64,000 nucleotides of DNA from Actinomycetota bacterium (GTDB taxonomy: Bacteria > Actinomycetota > Nitriliruptoria > Nitriliruptorales > Nitriliruptoraceae): assembly GCA_019347575.1 (NCBI GenBank), contig JAHWKY010000005.1:62001-126000 (forward strand), given 5' to 3'. The stretch's first letter is position 1, and each line of letters starts with the position of its first letter. A program made the position numbers and the translations under genes. The notes under the pieces were generated by a model that made no database searches, was not told the DNA's origin, and saw nothing but the letters and a program-made list of their open reading frames with translations. Positions 48,144 through 57,925 of the stretch are shown in pieces.

Positions 48144-49514
48144 TCAGTCGCGCCCCGTGGGCCAGGGCAGCTCCACCGAGGAGAACGGCACCGAGCCCTC
48201 CGGCATCCCGGCCGCGTTCTCGTCGTGCTCGAGGCATGGTTCCGATGGGGACACGAGCGCGGCGACGTAGACGACCTGGGCCCCCAACGCGGCCAGACCA
48301 GCGGTCACGAGCCCGACGTCGGCGGGAAGCGGCAGGCTGGTGGGGATCACCGCCCCGACGACCCACGCCAGTTGGAACCACGTCTCGGTCCGGGTGAACG
48401 CGAGCCCGCGGTCGGCGGGGCGCACCGCGGACTGCAGCAGCCCGTCGAAGGCGAACTTGGCGGTGCCCCAGCTGAGTCCAGCCATGGCCGCGAGCCCCGC
48501 CGCCGCCCCGAGCCCGAACCACTGAGCCGCGATGAACGCTGCCGCAGCTTCGAGCGCCAGGCCGGCGAGGACCATCGGCTCCTCCCGCAGGGTGCGTTCG
48601 AGGAACGGCGAGATCAGCGAGGCGAGACCGAAGCCCAGTCCCCCCGCGGCGAGCAGAGCACCGAACTCGGCGGCCGCTGCGTCGGCGTCGCGGAACGCGA
48701 ACGCCAGAAGCAGCAGCAGGAAGCCGTTGAGAAGGCGCACTCCCGCGGTCGCGAACTGCGCGAGCCGTACGCTGCGCGGCAGGTCGAGGTCCCGGAAGAT
48801 GCCTCCCGTCAAGGCGGGGTCGTCGACCGCGATGTCACCGGGTTCAGGTGAGGGCAGCCGCCGCCCGGCGAGCGCGGCTACCGAGAACGCCACGGCGGCC
48901 AACACGAGCGCCCCTCCGGGGCCGATGAGCATCAACGCCAAGACCCCCAGGGGGACCACGACCGCGCCGGCGAGTACGCCGATCTGTGCCATCCGGGCGT
49001 TGGCCGCGACGAGGGCCGTGGGTTCGCCGAGCGCGACGGGGAGGAGCGCGTTGCGGCTGATCCCGTGGGCGCGCGACAGTACGAGCAGGCCGAACGCCAG
49101 AGGGAACAGCCACAGCCCGTCCGTCCTCGGGATCATCAGGACGGCGAGGGCCGTGCGGATGGCAGCCGACCAGACGAGGCTCAGCCGGTAGGCGGTCGGC
49201 CGTCGCGTCAGGAGCAGTCCCAGGAAGGGTCCGATGATGGCGAACGGTGCGACCGTCAGGACGAGGTACAACGCGACGTTGCCGCGCGCCTCGCTGCTGG
49301 GAACCGAGAAGAACAGCGTGCCCGCCAGAGCCAGAGCCACGAGCGTGTCGCCGGCGGTGCTCGCCGCGTGGGCGACACCGAGGTCGCGGAACGCCGGCCC
49401 GCCGGTGGCGAACAGCGACGACACGTACCGGTTGATCGCGCGCCCCGTCGCCCGTCCCATGCGCGCGGCGAGGCCGGCATCCTCAGGTGGTCCAGGAGGC
49501 GTCGGGTGGGTCAC
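48144..49514 (-). CDS. Major facilitator superfamily transporter
   Basis: This 456-residue inner-membrane protein has about eleven to twelve hydrophobic helices in two halves. Helix-rich blocks include YLVLTVAPFAIIGPFLGLLL followed by TRRPTAYRLSLVW, and LLNGFLLLLLAFAFRDADAA. It has an unusually hydrophilic 40-residue N-terminus and a polar C-terminus. The substrate is unknown. The GTG start at 49514 is directly followed by THPTPPGPPE. It is the last minus-strand gene after bioB-bsaP, about the same distance apart as a shared operon would allow. Confidence 0.88.
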   Translation of the reverse strand: MTHPTPPGPPEDAGLAARMGRATGRAINRYVSSLFATGGPAFRDLGVAHAASTAGDTLVALALAGTLFFSVPSSEARGNVALYLVLTVAPFAIIGPFLGLLLTRRPTAYRLSLVWSAAIRTALAVLMIPRTDGLWLFPLAFGLLVLSRAHGISRNALLPVALGEPTALVAANARMAQIGVLAGAVVVPLGVLALMLIGPGGALVLAAVAFSVAALAGRRLPSPEPGDIAVDDPALTGGIFRDLDLPRSVRLAQFATAGVRLLNGFLLLLLAFAFRDADAAAAEFGALLAAGGLGFGLASLISPFLERTLREEPMVLAGLALEAAAAFIAAQWFGLGAAAGLAAMAGLSWGTAKFAFDGLLQSAVRPADRGLAFTRTETWFQLAWVVGAVIPTSLPLPADVGLVTAGLAALGAQVVYVAALVSPSEPCLEHDENAAGMPEGSVPFSSVELPWPTGRD

Positions 49515-49726
49515 GCTCCGACGCTACCAGCGGCGGGGTGGACGCCATCACAGCGTCGGCATGTCGCGCGGTAGCTGGTCGGGAAGACCTGCACATCGAG
49601 GCGCCGACCGCAGCGGCCACAGAAGCGCGGAGGATCGAGGCTGGCCTCGTCGAGGCAGTCCTCGTGGGTCTCACCGCCCGCGCGTCGCCCCCCTCCACAG
49701 ACGGTGCAGAACCGGCCCTCGTCCAC
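49511..49726 (-). CDS. bsaP: Biotin synthase auxiliary-like small Cys-rich protein (BsaP-like)
   Basis: This 71-residue protein has seven Cys residues arranged as CTVC, a single C, CGRC and CRRC. It includes DPPRFCGRCGRRLDVQV, the pattern of the small Fe-S/zinc-ribbon proteins found after bioB in actinobacteria and named BsaP. BsaP is reported to support biotin synthase by renewing its iron-sulfur cluster. The GTG at 49726 lies three bases after the bioB stop, and the stop overlaps the MFS start by four bases, so it belongs to the bioB transcript. Confidence 0.82.
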   Translation of the reverse strand: MDEGRFCTVCGGGRRAGGETHEDCLDEASLDPPRFCGRCGRRLDVQVFPTSYRATCRRCDGVHPAAGSVGA

Positions 49727-49729
49727 GAC

Positions 49730-50734
49730 TCAGACGAGACCCTGTAACGCGCGGACCGGCACGTCGAGATCGGCGAGCATCTGCACGTCCTGCTGTGGTG
49801 TCCGACCCAGCGTGGTGAGGTAGTTGCCGATGATCATCCCGTTGACGCCACCGAGGATGCCGGCACCCTGCAGTTCGCGCAGGGTGATCTCGCGCCCTCC
49901 CGCGTACCGCAGCAGCGTCCACGGGAGCACCAACCGGAACAGCGCGATGGTGTGCAGCGCCGCGCGTGCGCTCAGCGGGGTGCGGTCGGCGAGGGGGGTT
50001 CCGGGTCGGGGGTTGAGGAAGTTCAGCGGGGTCTCGGTGGGCCGGAACTCCGCGAGTTCGAGCGCTAGCTCGGCCCGCTGCGCGGCGGTCTCTCCCATGC
50101 CGACGATGCCACCGGAGCAGACCTCCATCCCGTTCGCGCGGACCCGCTGCAGCGTTGCCCAGCGCTCCTCCCAGGGGTGGCTCGTCACGACGTTGGGGTA
50201 GAAGCTGCGAGCGGCCTCGAGGTTGTGGTTGTACTTGTGGACCCCGGCGCTGGCCAGCGTCGCCGCCTGGGTGTCCGTGAGGATGCCGGCGCTGACGGCG
50301 ACATCCATCGAGGTTTGTTCGTGCACCGCGGCCACGAGCTGGCAGATGTTGGCCATGAGTCGCTCGTCGGGCCCCCGGACCGCGTAGACGATGCAGAACT
50401 CGGTCGCCCCGCTCGCCTGCGCCTCGCGCGCAGCCGGGATGATCTCGTCCACCCTCAGCAGTGGCTGGGGCTTCACGAGCGTCGGGAACACCGACGACTG
50501 TGAGCAGAAGGCGCAGTCCTCGGGGCACCCGCCGGTCTTGCCCGACACGATCGACTCGAGCGAGACCTGATCTCCGGTCCACGCCACGCGGACGCGGTGG
50601 GCCAGCTCGAGCAGCGCGTCCAGGGTCGTTCCGGCGCCGTACGGGGCGTCGATGTCCAGCGCAGCCACGGCGTGTGCGAGGTCCTCGCCGATGGTGTCGC
50701 GTTGCGTCAGCAGACGGCGTTCGAGCTCGTTCAA
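49730..50734 (-). CDS. bioB: Biotin synthase
   Basis: This 334-residue radical-SAM enzyme inserts sulfur into dethiobiotin in the last step of biotin synthesis. The SAM cluster motif is GCPEDCAFCSQSS (CxxxCxxC). The YNHNLEAARSFYPNVVTSHP block, EVCSGGIVGMGET and FLNPRPGTPLADR are all conserved. It starts at TTG 50734 with an ordinary N-terminus; the ribosome site is weak. It is followed by the BsaP-like gene. No bioA, bioD or bioF lies in the window. Confidence 0.97.
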   Translation of the reverse strand: MNELERRLLTQRDTIGEDLAHAVAALDIDAPYGAGTTLDALLELAHRVRVAWTGDQVSLESIVSGKTGGCPEDCAFCSQSSVFPTLVKPQPLLRVDEIIPAAREAQASGATEFCIVYAVRGPDERLMANICQLVAAVHEQTSMDVAVSAGILTDTQAATLASAGVHKYNHNLEAARSFYPNVVTSHPWEERWATLQRVRANGMEVCSGGIVGMGETAAQRAELALELAEFRPTETPLNFLNPRPGTPLADRTPLSARAALHTIALFRLVLPWTLLRYAGGREITLRELQGAGILGGVNGMIIGNYLTTLGRTPQQDVQMLADLDVPVRALQGLV

Positions 50735-50856
50735 CAGCGCGGCGGTGTCCAGCGAGTCCTCCCGGACCGAAGGTGACGTGCCGGAGCGTAGGTCAGGCGC
50801 GGACGAGCCCGAAGCTCCGTGGTCGCGAACGTCACCGGAGTTCCGTCAGCGAGGAC

Positions 50857-52743
50857 TCAGCGGCGGTACTGGAACTCCCCCGGCTGGGCCGATCCCGGCA
50901 CCACCAGGAACCGTGCGGTGGGTTCCAGCGTCCGATCCTCCTCCGGGAGTGCCTCGTTCGCGGGCAGCCTCGCCTGGACCAGCCGTGGGCCGTGCACGTC
51001 GTTGCGCATCACGTGCAACGGGGCGCGGAAACGTCCGTCGGGCCCGGTCGTCAGCTGGAAGGTCCCCAGGCCGGGCTCCCAACCCAGGATGACCTCGGCG
51101 TTCGCGGGGAACCCGTCTCCCTGGACGAACGTGACGAACCCGGGTGGGCCCAGCGGCGGGAACAGCTCGATCGCCGGGATGACGCGGATCGTGGCGACCG
51201 CCTCGCGTTCGGTCGCGGTGTTGCAGCGCTGACACGCCCTGACCTCGTACTCGCCCGCGGGCAGGCTCGGGGTCAGGAAGGCCTGCTGCATCGCCGTCGT
51301 GCCCTGGAAGGAAGGCGAGTCAGGGGCGAGCACCGCGACCTCGACGTCGCCCACGAACAGGTTGAGCTGCACGTCGTGGTCCCAACCCGTACCCCGCGCC
51401 ACGGTCTCGGCCCCGGGCTGGTTCAGTGCTGGCGCGACCTGCAACGACGGTAGGACGGTGAAGATGACCTCCGCCGACACCTCGTTGGGGGTGCCGCACT
51501 GCTGACAGGCTCGGATGGCGTAGGGATCGGCCACCACATCGGGGATGTTGATGTCGACGTCGAACGCCCCCGTGGAACTGATCGTGGTGTTGGCATCGAT
51601 CACGACCACCGTGTCGCCGTCGAAGTCGATCTGGAGGTCTTCGTTGCGGTTCCACCCCGCCCCGCTGACCGTCGTCGTCGTACCCCCGACACCGCTCGTG
51701 GGGTCGGCGAAGATCGAGACGGGCGCTACCGTGAACGTCGCCGCGGCGATGATCCGGTTGGTGTTGCAGTTCGTCGCGTTGGGCGGTGTGCGCTGACACG
51801 CGACCACGCGGTAGCGGCCCGGTGGCCGTGTCGGCACGTCGAAGGCCAGCTCCCAGGTGGTGTTGGTGGTCCACGGGGCCGCGCCGGCATCCGCGGGGAA
51901 CGCGCCCACCACGTCACCGTCGAACAGCAGGAGCACGCCCTCCTGTTCGCCAGGGTTCGGGTTCAGTGCCTCGGGGCGGTCGAAGCCGGTAGCGGACGCT
52001 GTGACCTGCAAGCCCGTGGGACCTGCTCCCGGGTCGAGCTCAAGCGTCGCGAGGACCTCCAGGGGAACCTGCTGGATGAGCTCGCGGCGGAACTGGCTCG
52101 CCTCGATGAGGTACTCGGCGGCCGGCAGGGCCGGGATCACGAAGTCGGCGCTGAAGCCGCTGCGGCCGACCTTCCGCAACGCTCCCTGCGGCGTGAGGTT
52201 CTTGACGGCATCGTACGGGGCGGGGAGGGCCCCGCCGTTCGCGAGTCGGATCTCGAACGCGAACCGCGCGTCCAGGTCCCAGCCGGTGCCGGAGAGCGTG
52301 AACCGGTCCGCTGCCGCGCCTCGGCTAGGGGCGATGTCGAGCGTGGGGATGATCAAGAAGTCGGCTTCGGCATTGAGCTGGCCGAACTGGCTCGCCTCGA
52401 CCTTGTAGCCGCTGACGCTGGGGTCGGCGGGGAGGTCGGGGACGTCGAACGTGCCGGTGAACGCGTCGTCACCGAGCCAGCGCAGGTTCTCGACCAGTAG
52501 CGGCTCGCCCTCCCTCTCGCTCGGGTGACGGAAGCGGAAGGTCACCTGATCCGTGTTCCGCTCGTGCGCCTCCCGGCTGAAGCCTCGGCCGTCGATGGTG
52601 ATGGTCGAGCCGACCGTGTCGCTGTCGGGCGTGAGGGTGATCGATACATGCGAGGTGCTCAGCGCAGGCACCGCGAGCGGCCACAGCAGCAGCAGCGCCC
52701 ACGGCAGGACGAGCAGACGTGCGCGTCGTCCGCCTGTCAGCAT
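50857..52743 (-). CDS. Large secreted protein of repeated IPT/TIG-like beta-domains
   Basis: This 628-residue exported protein has a signal peptide (about residues 1-30, LLVLPWALLLLWPLAVPALS). About six repeats of an immunoglobulin-like beta-domain of roughly 90-100 residues follow, each starting with a 'DPxSGxxGTxxTVSGxGW'-like strand, for example ITLTPDSDTVGSTITIDGRG and ADPTSGVGGTTTTVSGAGWN. Two later domains carry CxxC pairs (ACQQCGTPN, ACQRCNTAT). No cell-wall anchor is seen. It is divergent from the 1,565-residue surface protein 241 bases away, and both look like cell-surface or extracellular proteins. The ATG at 52743 follows GGGGGAA. Confidence 0.78.
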   Translation of the reverse strand: MLTGGRRARLLVLPWALLLLWPLAVPALSTSHVSITLTPDSDTVGSTITIDGRGFSREAHERNTDQVTFRFRHPSEREGEPLLVENLRWLGDDAFTGTFDVPDLPADPSVSGYKVEASQFGQLNAEADFLIIPTLDIAPSRGAAADRFTLSGTGWDLDARFAFEIRLANGGALPAPYDAVKNLTPQGALRKVGRSGFSADFVIPALPAAEYLIEASQFRRELIQQVPLEVLATLELDPGAGPTGLQVTASATGFDRPEALNPNPGEQEGVLLLFDGDVVGAFPADAGAAPWTTNTTWELAFDVPTRPPGRYRVVACQRTPPNATNCNTNRIIAAATFTVAPVSIFADPTSGVGGTTTTVSGAGWNRNEDLQIDFDGDTVVVIDANTTISSTGAFDVDINIPDVVADPYAIRACQQCGTPNEVSAEVIFTVLPSLQVAPALNQPGAETVARGTGWDHDVQLNLFVGDVEVAVLAPDSPSFQGTTAMQQAFLTPSLPAGEYEVRACQRCNTATEREAVATIRVIPAIELFPPLGPPGFVTFVQGDGFPANAEVILGWEPGLGTFQLTTGPDGRFRAPLHVMRNDVHGPRLVQARLPANEALPEEDRTLEPTARFLVVPGSAQPGEFQYRR

Positions 52744-52983
52744 GCGCGTTCCCCCAGCGACCGGAACCGCCTCCGCCCCGTTGTCGACGGTCAGGTTAGC
52801 GCTGTCTGCCGGGTCGATGGCCGACTCTGCCCCCCGGGGCCAGTCCGGTTGCGCAGATGGGCAGTCCGTTGTGTCCGGACGCAGGAAAAGGCAGCGGAAA
52901 CGGGATCGGGTCGGCACACTATGGTCCGCGTCGGTACGCCGACGGGCGCGTGCGTCCGACGGGACGCGGGGAGAAGGTCGTCG

Positions 52984-55900
52984 ATGAGTGCTGGGGGTCG
53001 TTGGGGGGCCACACGGCTCTTGCTCGTGCTGGCCCTTGCTGCGGGCGCCCTCACGACGTCGCCGCCACCGGCCACTGCGGCGCCCTACGTGCTCATCGAT
53101 TCGTTCGAGGACGGCCCCGACGGCGATCCGGGCGACGGGATCTGCGACACGCCCGAGCCGGGTCTTCGCTGTTCGATGCGTGCCGCTCTCATGGAGATCA
53201 CGGCTCGCGCTGCACTCGGCCTGCCTTACCCCCGCGAGTTGTTTCCGCTCCCAGGGATCTACGTTCTGGACAGGCATCCCGACGATCACGGCGAACCTGG
53301 CGAGGAGCGCGATGGCTCCGACGGCGATCTCGACGCCAAGGGCGTTGAGTTCACCCTGCGCCTGTTCCCGGGCGAGACGGGGGCGATCGAGATCCGCGGG
53401 AGCGCCGTCGGGGCGACCACGAGCTTGGTGGACGACCGCCTGCTGGACTTCGACTCGGACCACCCGATCCGCCTCGAGGACGTCGTTCTACGACACGGTG
53501 CCGCGCGGCGCGGCACCGGCGAGACGGACCACTGGGGGGCGTCCGGCGGCGCGATCCGCCACCTCGGCGGTTCGTTGACCTTGGTCAACAGCTCCATCCA
53601 GCAGAACGCAACGCTCCAGGACGGATGGGGAGGGGGACTCGCGGCCAGGGACGCGCACGTGACGCTCACGGATGTGACCTTCAGCGATAACCGCACTGAA
53701 GGGGGGTCAGGGGGTGCACTAGCGTTCGAGCGCGTGAGGCTGGCGGCTCCCGACGCACGGGCCAGGATGACGGTCGGCGACAGCGGCTTCGAACGCAACA
53801 CGGCGGTCGTCGGTGATGGCGGGGCGATCGCCGTGATGGCACCGAACGGCAGCGTGCACATCGGCGGAAGTTCGTTCCGCGACAACACCGCACCCGCGGG
53901 TGACGGCGGTGCCATCCACATCGGGCGTGTCTCCGAAGCCGAGATCTCGGGAACCACGTTCGTCACCAACTCGGCAGCCGTCGACGCCGGCGGTCGCGGT
54001 GGTGCGGTGCGGTTGCTCGAGATGGTGGATGCGACCTCCACCGCACGCGTTCACAACAGCAGCTTCGAGGGCAACACCGCCAACGTCGGCGGCGGCTTGT
54101 CCGCAGGGTCGTCAGGAGCATCGAACCACTTGGAGATCACCGGCTCGTTCTTCGGATCGAACCGTGCGCTGGCGCCAGCCACTCCTCCGGGGACCTCGTT
54201 CCCTGAAGGGCCGCCGACGTGTGCGTGCGGAGGCGCGATCGCCGCAGAGGGCCCTGGCACGCTCACGGTCACCGACACGTCTCTGTTCGGGAACCACGCT
54301 GGGACCATCGGAGCGCTGGTCGGCGCCGGCGGAGGCATCTACGTCGAGGGAACCGATCTGGCCGTCAGAGGGGTCGGGAAGAGATGTCCGGACGCTCCGG
54401 CACCCGGTGAGCAGCCCTGCGGCACCGCTGAGGCGAACATCGCTGGCAACGCCGGAGGCGGGGTGTTCGCCAGGACGAACCACGCGCAGCTGTCCGATGC
54501 CATCATCGGCGATCCCGACCCGAGCCGAAGCCCGCACACGGGGAACCAGGCGGGCCGGTTCGGTGGTGGCTTGGTGCTACTTCAGCAGCCGGATGCCAAC
54601 GTCCCGGCGACCCTCACCCGGATGACGATCGCGGGCAACCGCGCAGGCACCGGCGGAGGTCTGGTCACGGGCCGCGATGTCAACGTCAACACCAGCACCA
54701 TCGCGGCGAACCTGGCCGACAGCGGCCCAGGTGGAGCGATCTTCCAGGCGGAGGGCGCGCTCACGCTCACGAGGTCACACGTGCGAGGCCGAGGACTCCC
54801 CTCAGACAACGACGCTGCGGGAGACGGTGGAGGTATCGCACAACGGTGCCAGGCTCCTGAAGCCCGCGTCAGCTGCGAGCCGGCCGTGTTCGACGGCGCC
54901 TACACGTCGGACCGGCCGTTGGCGCTCCGGGTCGTCGACTCCACGATCCGCGACGTGAAAGCGGGCGCATCGGGCGGGGCGATCGCGCTCGAGGAGGGGA
55001 CCGCCACCGTGGAGCGTACGGTCGTATCGCGCGCGCGGGCCACCACTCGTGGGGGCGGAGTCGCGGTCAACCGTACTGGTGTCGAGTTGAACGCCACTGA
55101 GGTCTCCATCGAGGACAGCCAGGTGGCCGGACCGAGCGGGACGGGCGGGACGGGGGCCGGACTGGCCCTCCAACCGGGCTCCACGACCTCCCTCGTGCGC
55201 ACGGCCGTGCTGAGGAACGAAAGCGCTGGCACCGGAGGCGGGATCAGCGTCACGGGTCGAGCCACGCTCGTGACGGAGAACGTGACGATCTCCGCCAACA
55301 CCGCGGCTGGGAACGGCGGAGGTCTCTACGCGAGGACCCGGGTGCCGCCAGCACCTCCAGCGGAGCTCGTCGCGCCGCACATCCGGCTGCGCCACACGGC
55401 TGTGGCCTTCAACCACAGCACAGGAGGGGCAGCTGCTGGCCTGTTTGTGGACAACGCAGCGGTCGCTCTGGATCGCAGCTACATCGCGACGAACCGCGGC
55501 AGGGCGTGCACCTGGCGCAACCTGCTCGGTGTCCGTGTGGAGGCGTTCGCCTCGGTCTACGACGAAGACGAGAACCAGGACTTCCGCAGCGATGGCTTCG
55601 GGATCCAGAGCTGCGAGGAGGTGTTCACGGACCTGGGTGGCCTGGATGACGATCTCCGACCCCCACTGCGACTCGGGTTCCTGCTCGTGCCCGAGGAGTC
55701 TGTCGGGCTCAACGCACTGCGGCACAACGGTGGCCGCTCCCTGACGCACTCCCTCCGGCTGCAGTCGGCGCTGATCGACCTGAACCCCAACTGGCATCCC
55801 GATAGCTACCGCTTCCGGCGCCCCGACGGCAGTGTCAACGTGCCGTCGGAACTCACGCAGGTGCTCCTGGATGCAGTTGGAGGCGATGCATCGAAGCTGC

Positions 55901-57681
55901 CACCACTGAAGCCGCTGACGGAGGGCGGAGGGTCGACTTCCGGGGTGGCCCGTTGTCCGGTGCTTGCCTCCGACCCGGACCTCGACCAGCGCTCGTTCGA
56001 TCGGCCGGTCGACGGTGACGGAGACGGCCGGTCCTGCGTCGATGTGGGTCCGTACGAGTTCGTGCAAGGTGTGCAGATCGAGGAAGGGGGCGACGCTGCG
56101 GAGGTTGGCCCGAACGGGCGCGAGGTCGGCCAGTTCGTGATCGAACGAGGGGGGGACCTCACCAAGGCGCTCGACGTCGATTACGTCGTGACGGGCACAG
56201 CCACGGCGGGCAAGGACTACAGGCCGTTGCCCGGCACCCTCACGTTCCAGCCGGGGGAGACCCATCGCGTCCTGTCGGTTGTGCCTCTCGCAGACGACGA
56301 GGTCGAGGAACCCGAGACGGTCACGATCACGCTCCTCAACCGGCTCAAGTACTCGTTGGGCCGGCAATCACGCGCGACGATCCAGATCCTCGATGCCGAC
56401 CCCGGCGTCACGGTCACGGCCTCCGACCCCACCGCCAGCGAGGTTGGCGACGACACCGGCGAGTTCACGTTCGCCCGGGGTGGCGTCCTCGACGCTCCCC
56501 TCGAGATCTTCTTCCGGGTGGGCGGGACCGCTTCCGCGGGGCTGGACTACGAGGCCCTTCCGACGACCGTGATCATCCCTGCCGGCGAGTCCGAGACCTC
56601 CCTCTTCATCCGTCCCATCCCCGACGAGGACGAGGATCAAGGCGAGACCATCACCGTCGAGATCGAGCCCGACCCCGCCTACGTGATCGGCAACCCGTCA
56701 TCGGCCTTGGTCACGATCGAGGACGCCGAGCCGGTCGTGATCCGCATCGAAGGCGAGGACCGTATCCAGACCGCCATCGCGGTCTCGAAGGCCACCGTGG
56801 CCGACGGCGGGGCGAGCGCGGTGGTGCTGGCGAGGGCCGATCTGTTCCCGGACGCGCTCGCTGGCGGACCGCTCGCGCAGGCGGTCGGTGGCCCGATGCT
56901 GCTGACTCCCCCGGATGGCCTCGACGAGCGCGTTGCTGACGAGATCGAACGGCTCGGCGTGGACGTCGTCTACCTGCTCGGCGGCGAGTCGGCCCTGTCG
57001 CGCCAGGTCGCGCGTGATCTGGTCGCGCTCGGGGTTCAGAGGGTTGAGCGTTTCGGTGGCGAGGACCGGTTCGCGACCGCGGCGCTGATCGCCGCCGAGG
57101 TCATCGGGGACGGCACGCTCGCCTACATCGTCGAGGGGCTGAACGCGGACCCCGCAAGGGGCTGGCCCGACGCGGTGTCCGCCTCGGGCCTGGCGTCTGC
57201 GGAGCAGCGCCCGATCCTGCTGGTGACGACCGACACGATGCCGGCGGCGACGCGTGACGCTATCCGCGATCTCGGCATCACCCAGGTGCGGATCGTCGGT
57301 GGGCCCGTCGCGGTCTCCCTGGCGGTCGAACGCCACCTCGAGCGTGACCTCGATCTGGGCCTCGTGCGGCTCGCCGGACAGGACCGGTATGAGACCTCGA
57401 GGGTCGTCGCCGAGCTCGCCGCCGCCTCGGGCTTGAACCCGCAAGCCACCTGGCTCGCGACCGGCGCGAAGTTCCCCGACGCACTGGTCGCCGGACCGGC
57501 CGCCGCCGCCACTGGCGGCGTCCTCCTCCTCGTCCACGAGTCCGACCTCGCCCGCTCCGAGGCCACCGAGCAGTGGCTCCGATCACGCCCCCTCCCCGGC
57601 CTCGTCGTCCGCCTCGTCGGTGGCCCCGGCGCCATCTCCACCGCCGTCGAGAACACCATCCGAGCGATGATCACCCGCTAG
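52984..57681 (+). CDS. Giant surface protein: CSLREA-like, beta-helix, Calx-beta, CWB2 repeats
   Basis: This 1,565-residue secreted protein has a signal peptide (LLLVLALAAGALTTSPPPATA). A CSLREA-like opening (FEDGPDGDPGDGICDTPEPG, then LRCSMRAALME) follows, and then a long parallel beta-helix of repeated GGAI/N-x-A motifs (about residues 95-880). Two Calx-beta domains (about 1030-1120 and 1140-1250) come next, with TASAGLDYEALPTTVIIPAG. Three CWB2 repeats follow (from about 1254, 1355 and 1459), each RIEGEDRIQTAIAV-like. CWB2 repeats bind cell-wall polymers noncovalently, so the protein is a displayed fibre or enzyme. The ATG at 52984 is preceded by GGAGAAGG. Confidence 0.9.
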   Translation: MSAGGRWGATRLLLVLALAAGALTTSPPPATAAPYVLIDSFEDGPDGDPGDGICDTPEPGLRCSMRAALMEITARAALGLPYPRELFPLPGIYVLDRHPDDHGEPGEERDGSDGDLDAKGVEFTLRLFPGETGAIEIRGSAVGATTSLVDDRLLDFDSDHPIRLEDVVLRHGAARRGTGETDHWGASGGAIRHLGGSLTLVNSSIQQNATLQDGWGGGLAARDAHVTLTDVTFSDNRTEGGSGGALAFERVRLAAPDARARMTVGDSGFERNTAVVGDGGAIAVMAPNGSVHIGGSSFRDNTAPAGDGGAIHIGRVSEAEISGTTFVTNSAAVDAGGRGGAVRLLEMVDATSTARVHNSSFEGNTANVGGGLSAGSSGASNHLEITGSFFGSNRALAPATPPGTSFPEGPPTCACGGAIAAEGPGTLTVTDTSLFGNHAGTIGALVGAGGGIYVEGTDLAVRGVGKRCPDAPAPGEQPCGTAEANIAGNAGGGVFARTNHAQLSDAIIGDPDPSRSPHTGNQAGRFGGGLVLLQQPDANVPATLTRMTIAGNRAGTGGGLVTGRDVNVNTSTIAANLADSGPGGAIFQAEGALTLTRSHVRGRGLPSDNDAAGDGGGIAQRCQAPEARVSCEPAVFDGAYTSDRPLALRVVDSTIRDVKAGASGGAIALEEGTATVERTVVSRARATTRGGGVAVNRTGVELNATEVSIEDSQVAGPSGTGGTGAGLALQPGSTTSLVRTAVLRNESAGTGGGISVTGRATLVTENVTISANTAAGNGGGLYARTRVPPAPPAELVAPHIRLRHTAVAFNHSTGGAAAGLFVDNAAVALDRSYIATNRGRACTWRNLLGVRVEAFASVYDEDENQDFRSDGFGIQSCEEVFTDLGGLDDDLRPPLRLGFLLVPEESVGLNALRHNGGRSLTHSLRLQSALIDLNPNWHPDSYRFRRPDGSVNVPSELTQVLLDAVGGDASKLPPLKPLTEGGGSTSGVARCPVLASDPDLDQRSFDRPVDGDGDGRSCVDVGPYEFVQGVQIEEGGDAAEVGPNGREVGQFVIERGGDLTKALDVDYVVTGTATAGKDYRPLPGTLTFQPGETHRVLSVVPLADDEVEEPETVTITLLNRLKYSLGRQSRATIQILDADPGVTVTASDPTASEVGDDTGEFTFARGGVLDAPLEIFFRVGGTASAGLDYEALPTTVIIPAGESETSLFIRPIPDEDEDQGETITVEIEPDPAYVIGNPSSALVTIEDAEPVVIRIEGEDRIQTAIAVSKATVADGGASAVVLARADLFPDALAGGPLAQAVGGPMLLTPPDGLDERVADEIERLGVDVVYLLGGESALSRQVARDLVALGVQRVERFGGEDRFATAALIAAEVIGDGTLAYIVEGLNADPARGWPDAVSASGLASAEQRPILLVTTDTMPAATRDAIRDLGITQVRIVGGPVAVSLAVERHLERDLDLGLVRLAGQDRYETSRVVAELAAASGLNPQATWLATGAKFPDALVAGPAAAATGGVLLLVHESDLARSEATEQWLRSRPLPGLVVRLVGGPGAISTAVENTIRAMITR

Positions 57682-57749
57682 TCCTCCACCTGACTGAGGT
57701 GAGGCGGTCGGCTCCATCCCGTCGCGGGCAGGTGCGCAGCCTGCTCCCA

Positions 57750-57813
57750 GGGAACCCGCGCCGGCGCTGGTTTCCGCTTCGCTCGGAAACCAGCGCGCGG
57801 ACGACGGGTTCCC
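57750..57813. repeat. Two-tier palindrome in a convergent intergenic region
   Basis: The inner stem is 13 perfect pairs, GCGCTGGTTTCCG (57764-57776) with CGGAAACCAGCGC (57784-57796), around a seven-base loop. An outer stem GGGAACCCG (57750-57758) pairs with CGGGTTCCC (57805-57813). It lies between the giant surface protein and the eCIS accessory gene. The neighbouring DNA (GCGTCGCTGCGCTCGC) has the look of REP-type repeats. Confidence 0.75.
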
Positions 57814-57925
57814 CATGCCGCGTCGCTGCGCTCGCGGGGGACCGTCGAGGAGCCGCGCAGCCGCGCGGGAGGGCTCGGGAAGCGCGGGAGACCCAGCGGG
57901 TAGGGGCGAGAGGGACGAACCGGCG

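Noticed and set aside
57682-57925. tRNA or structured RNA gene in the palindromic region
   Set aside because: The stems are simple nested palindromes without tRNA arms or a CCA end.
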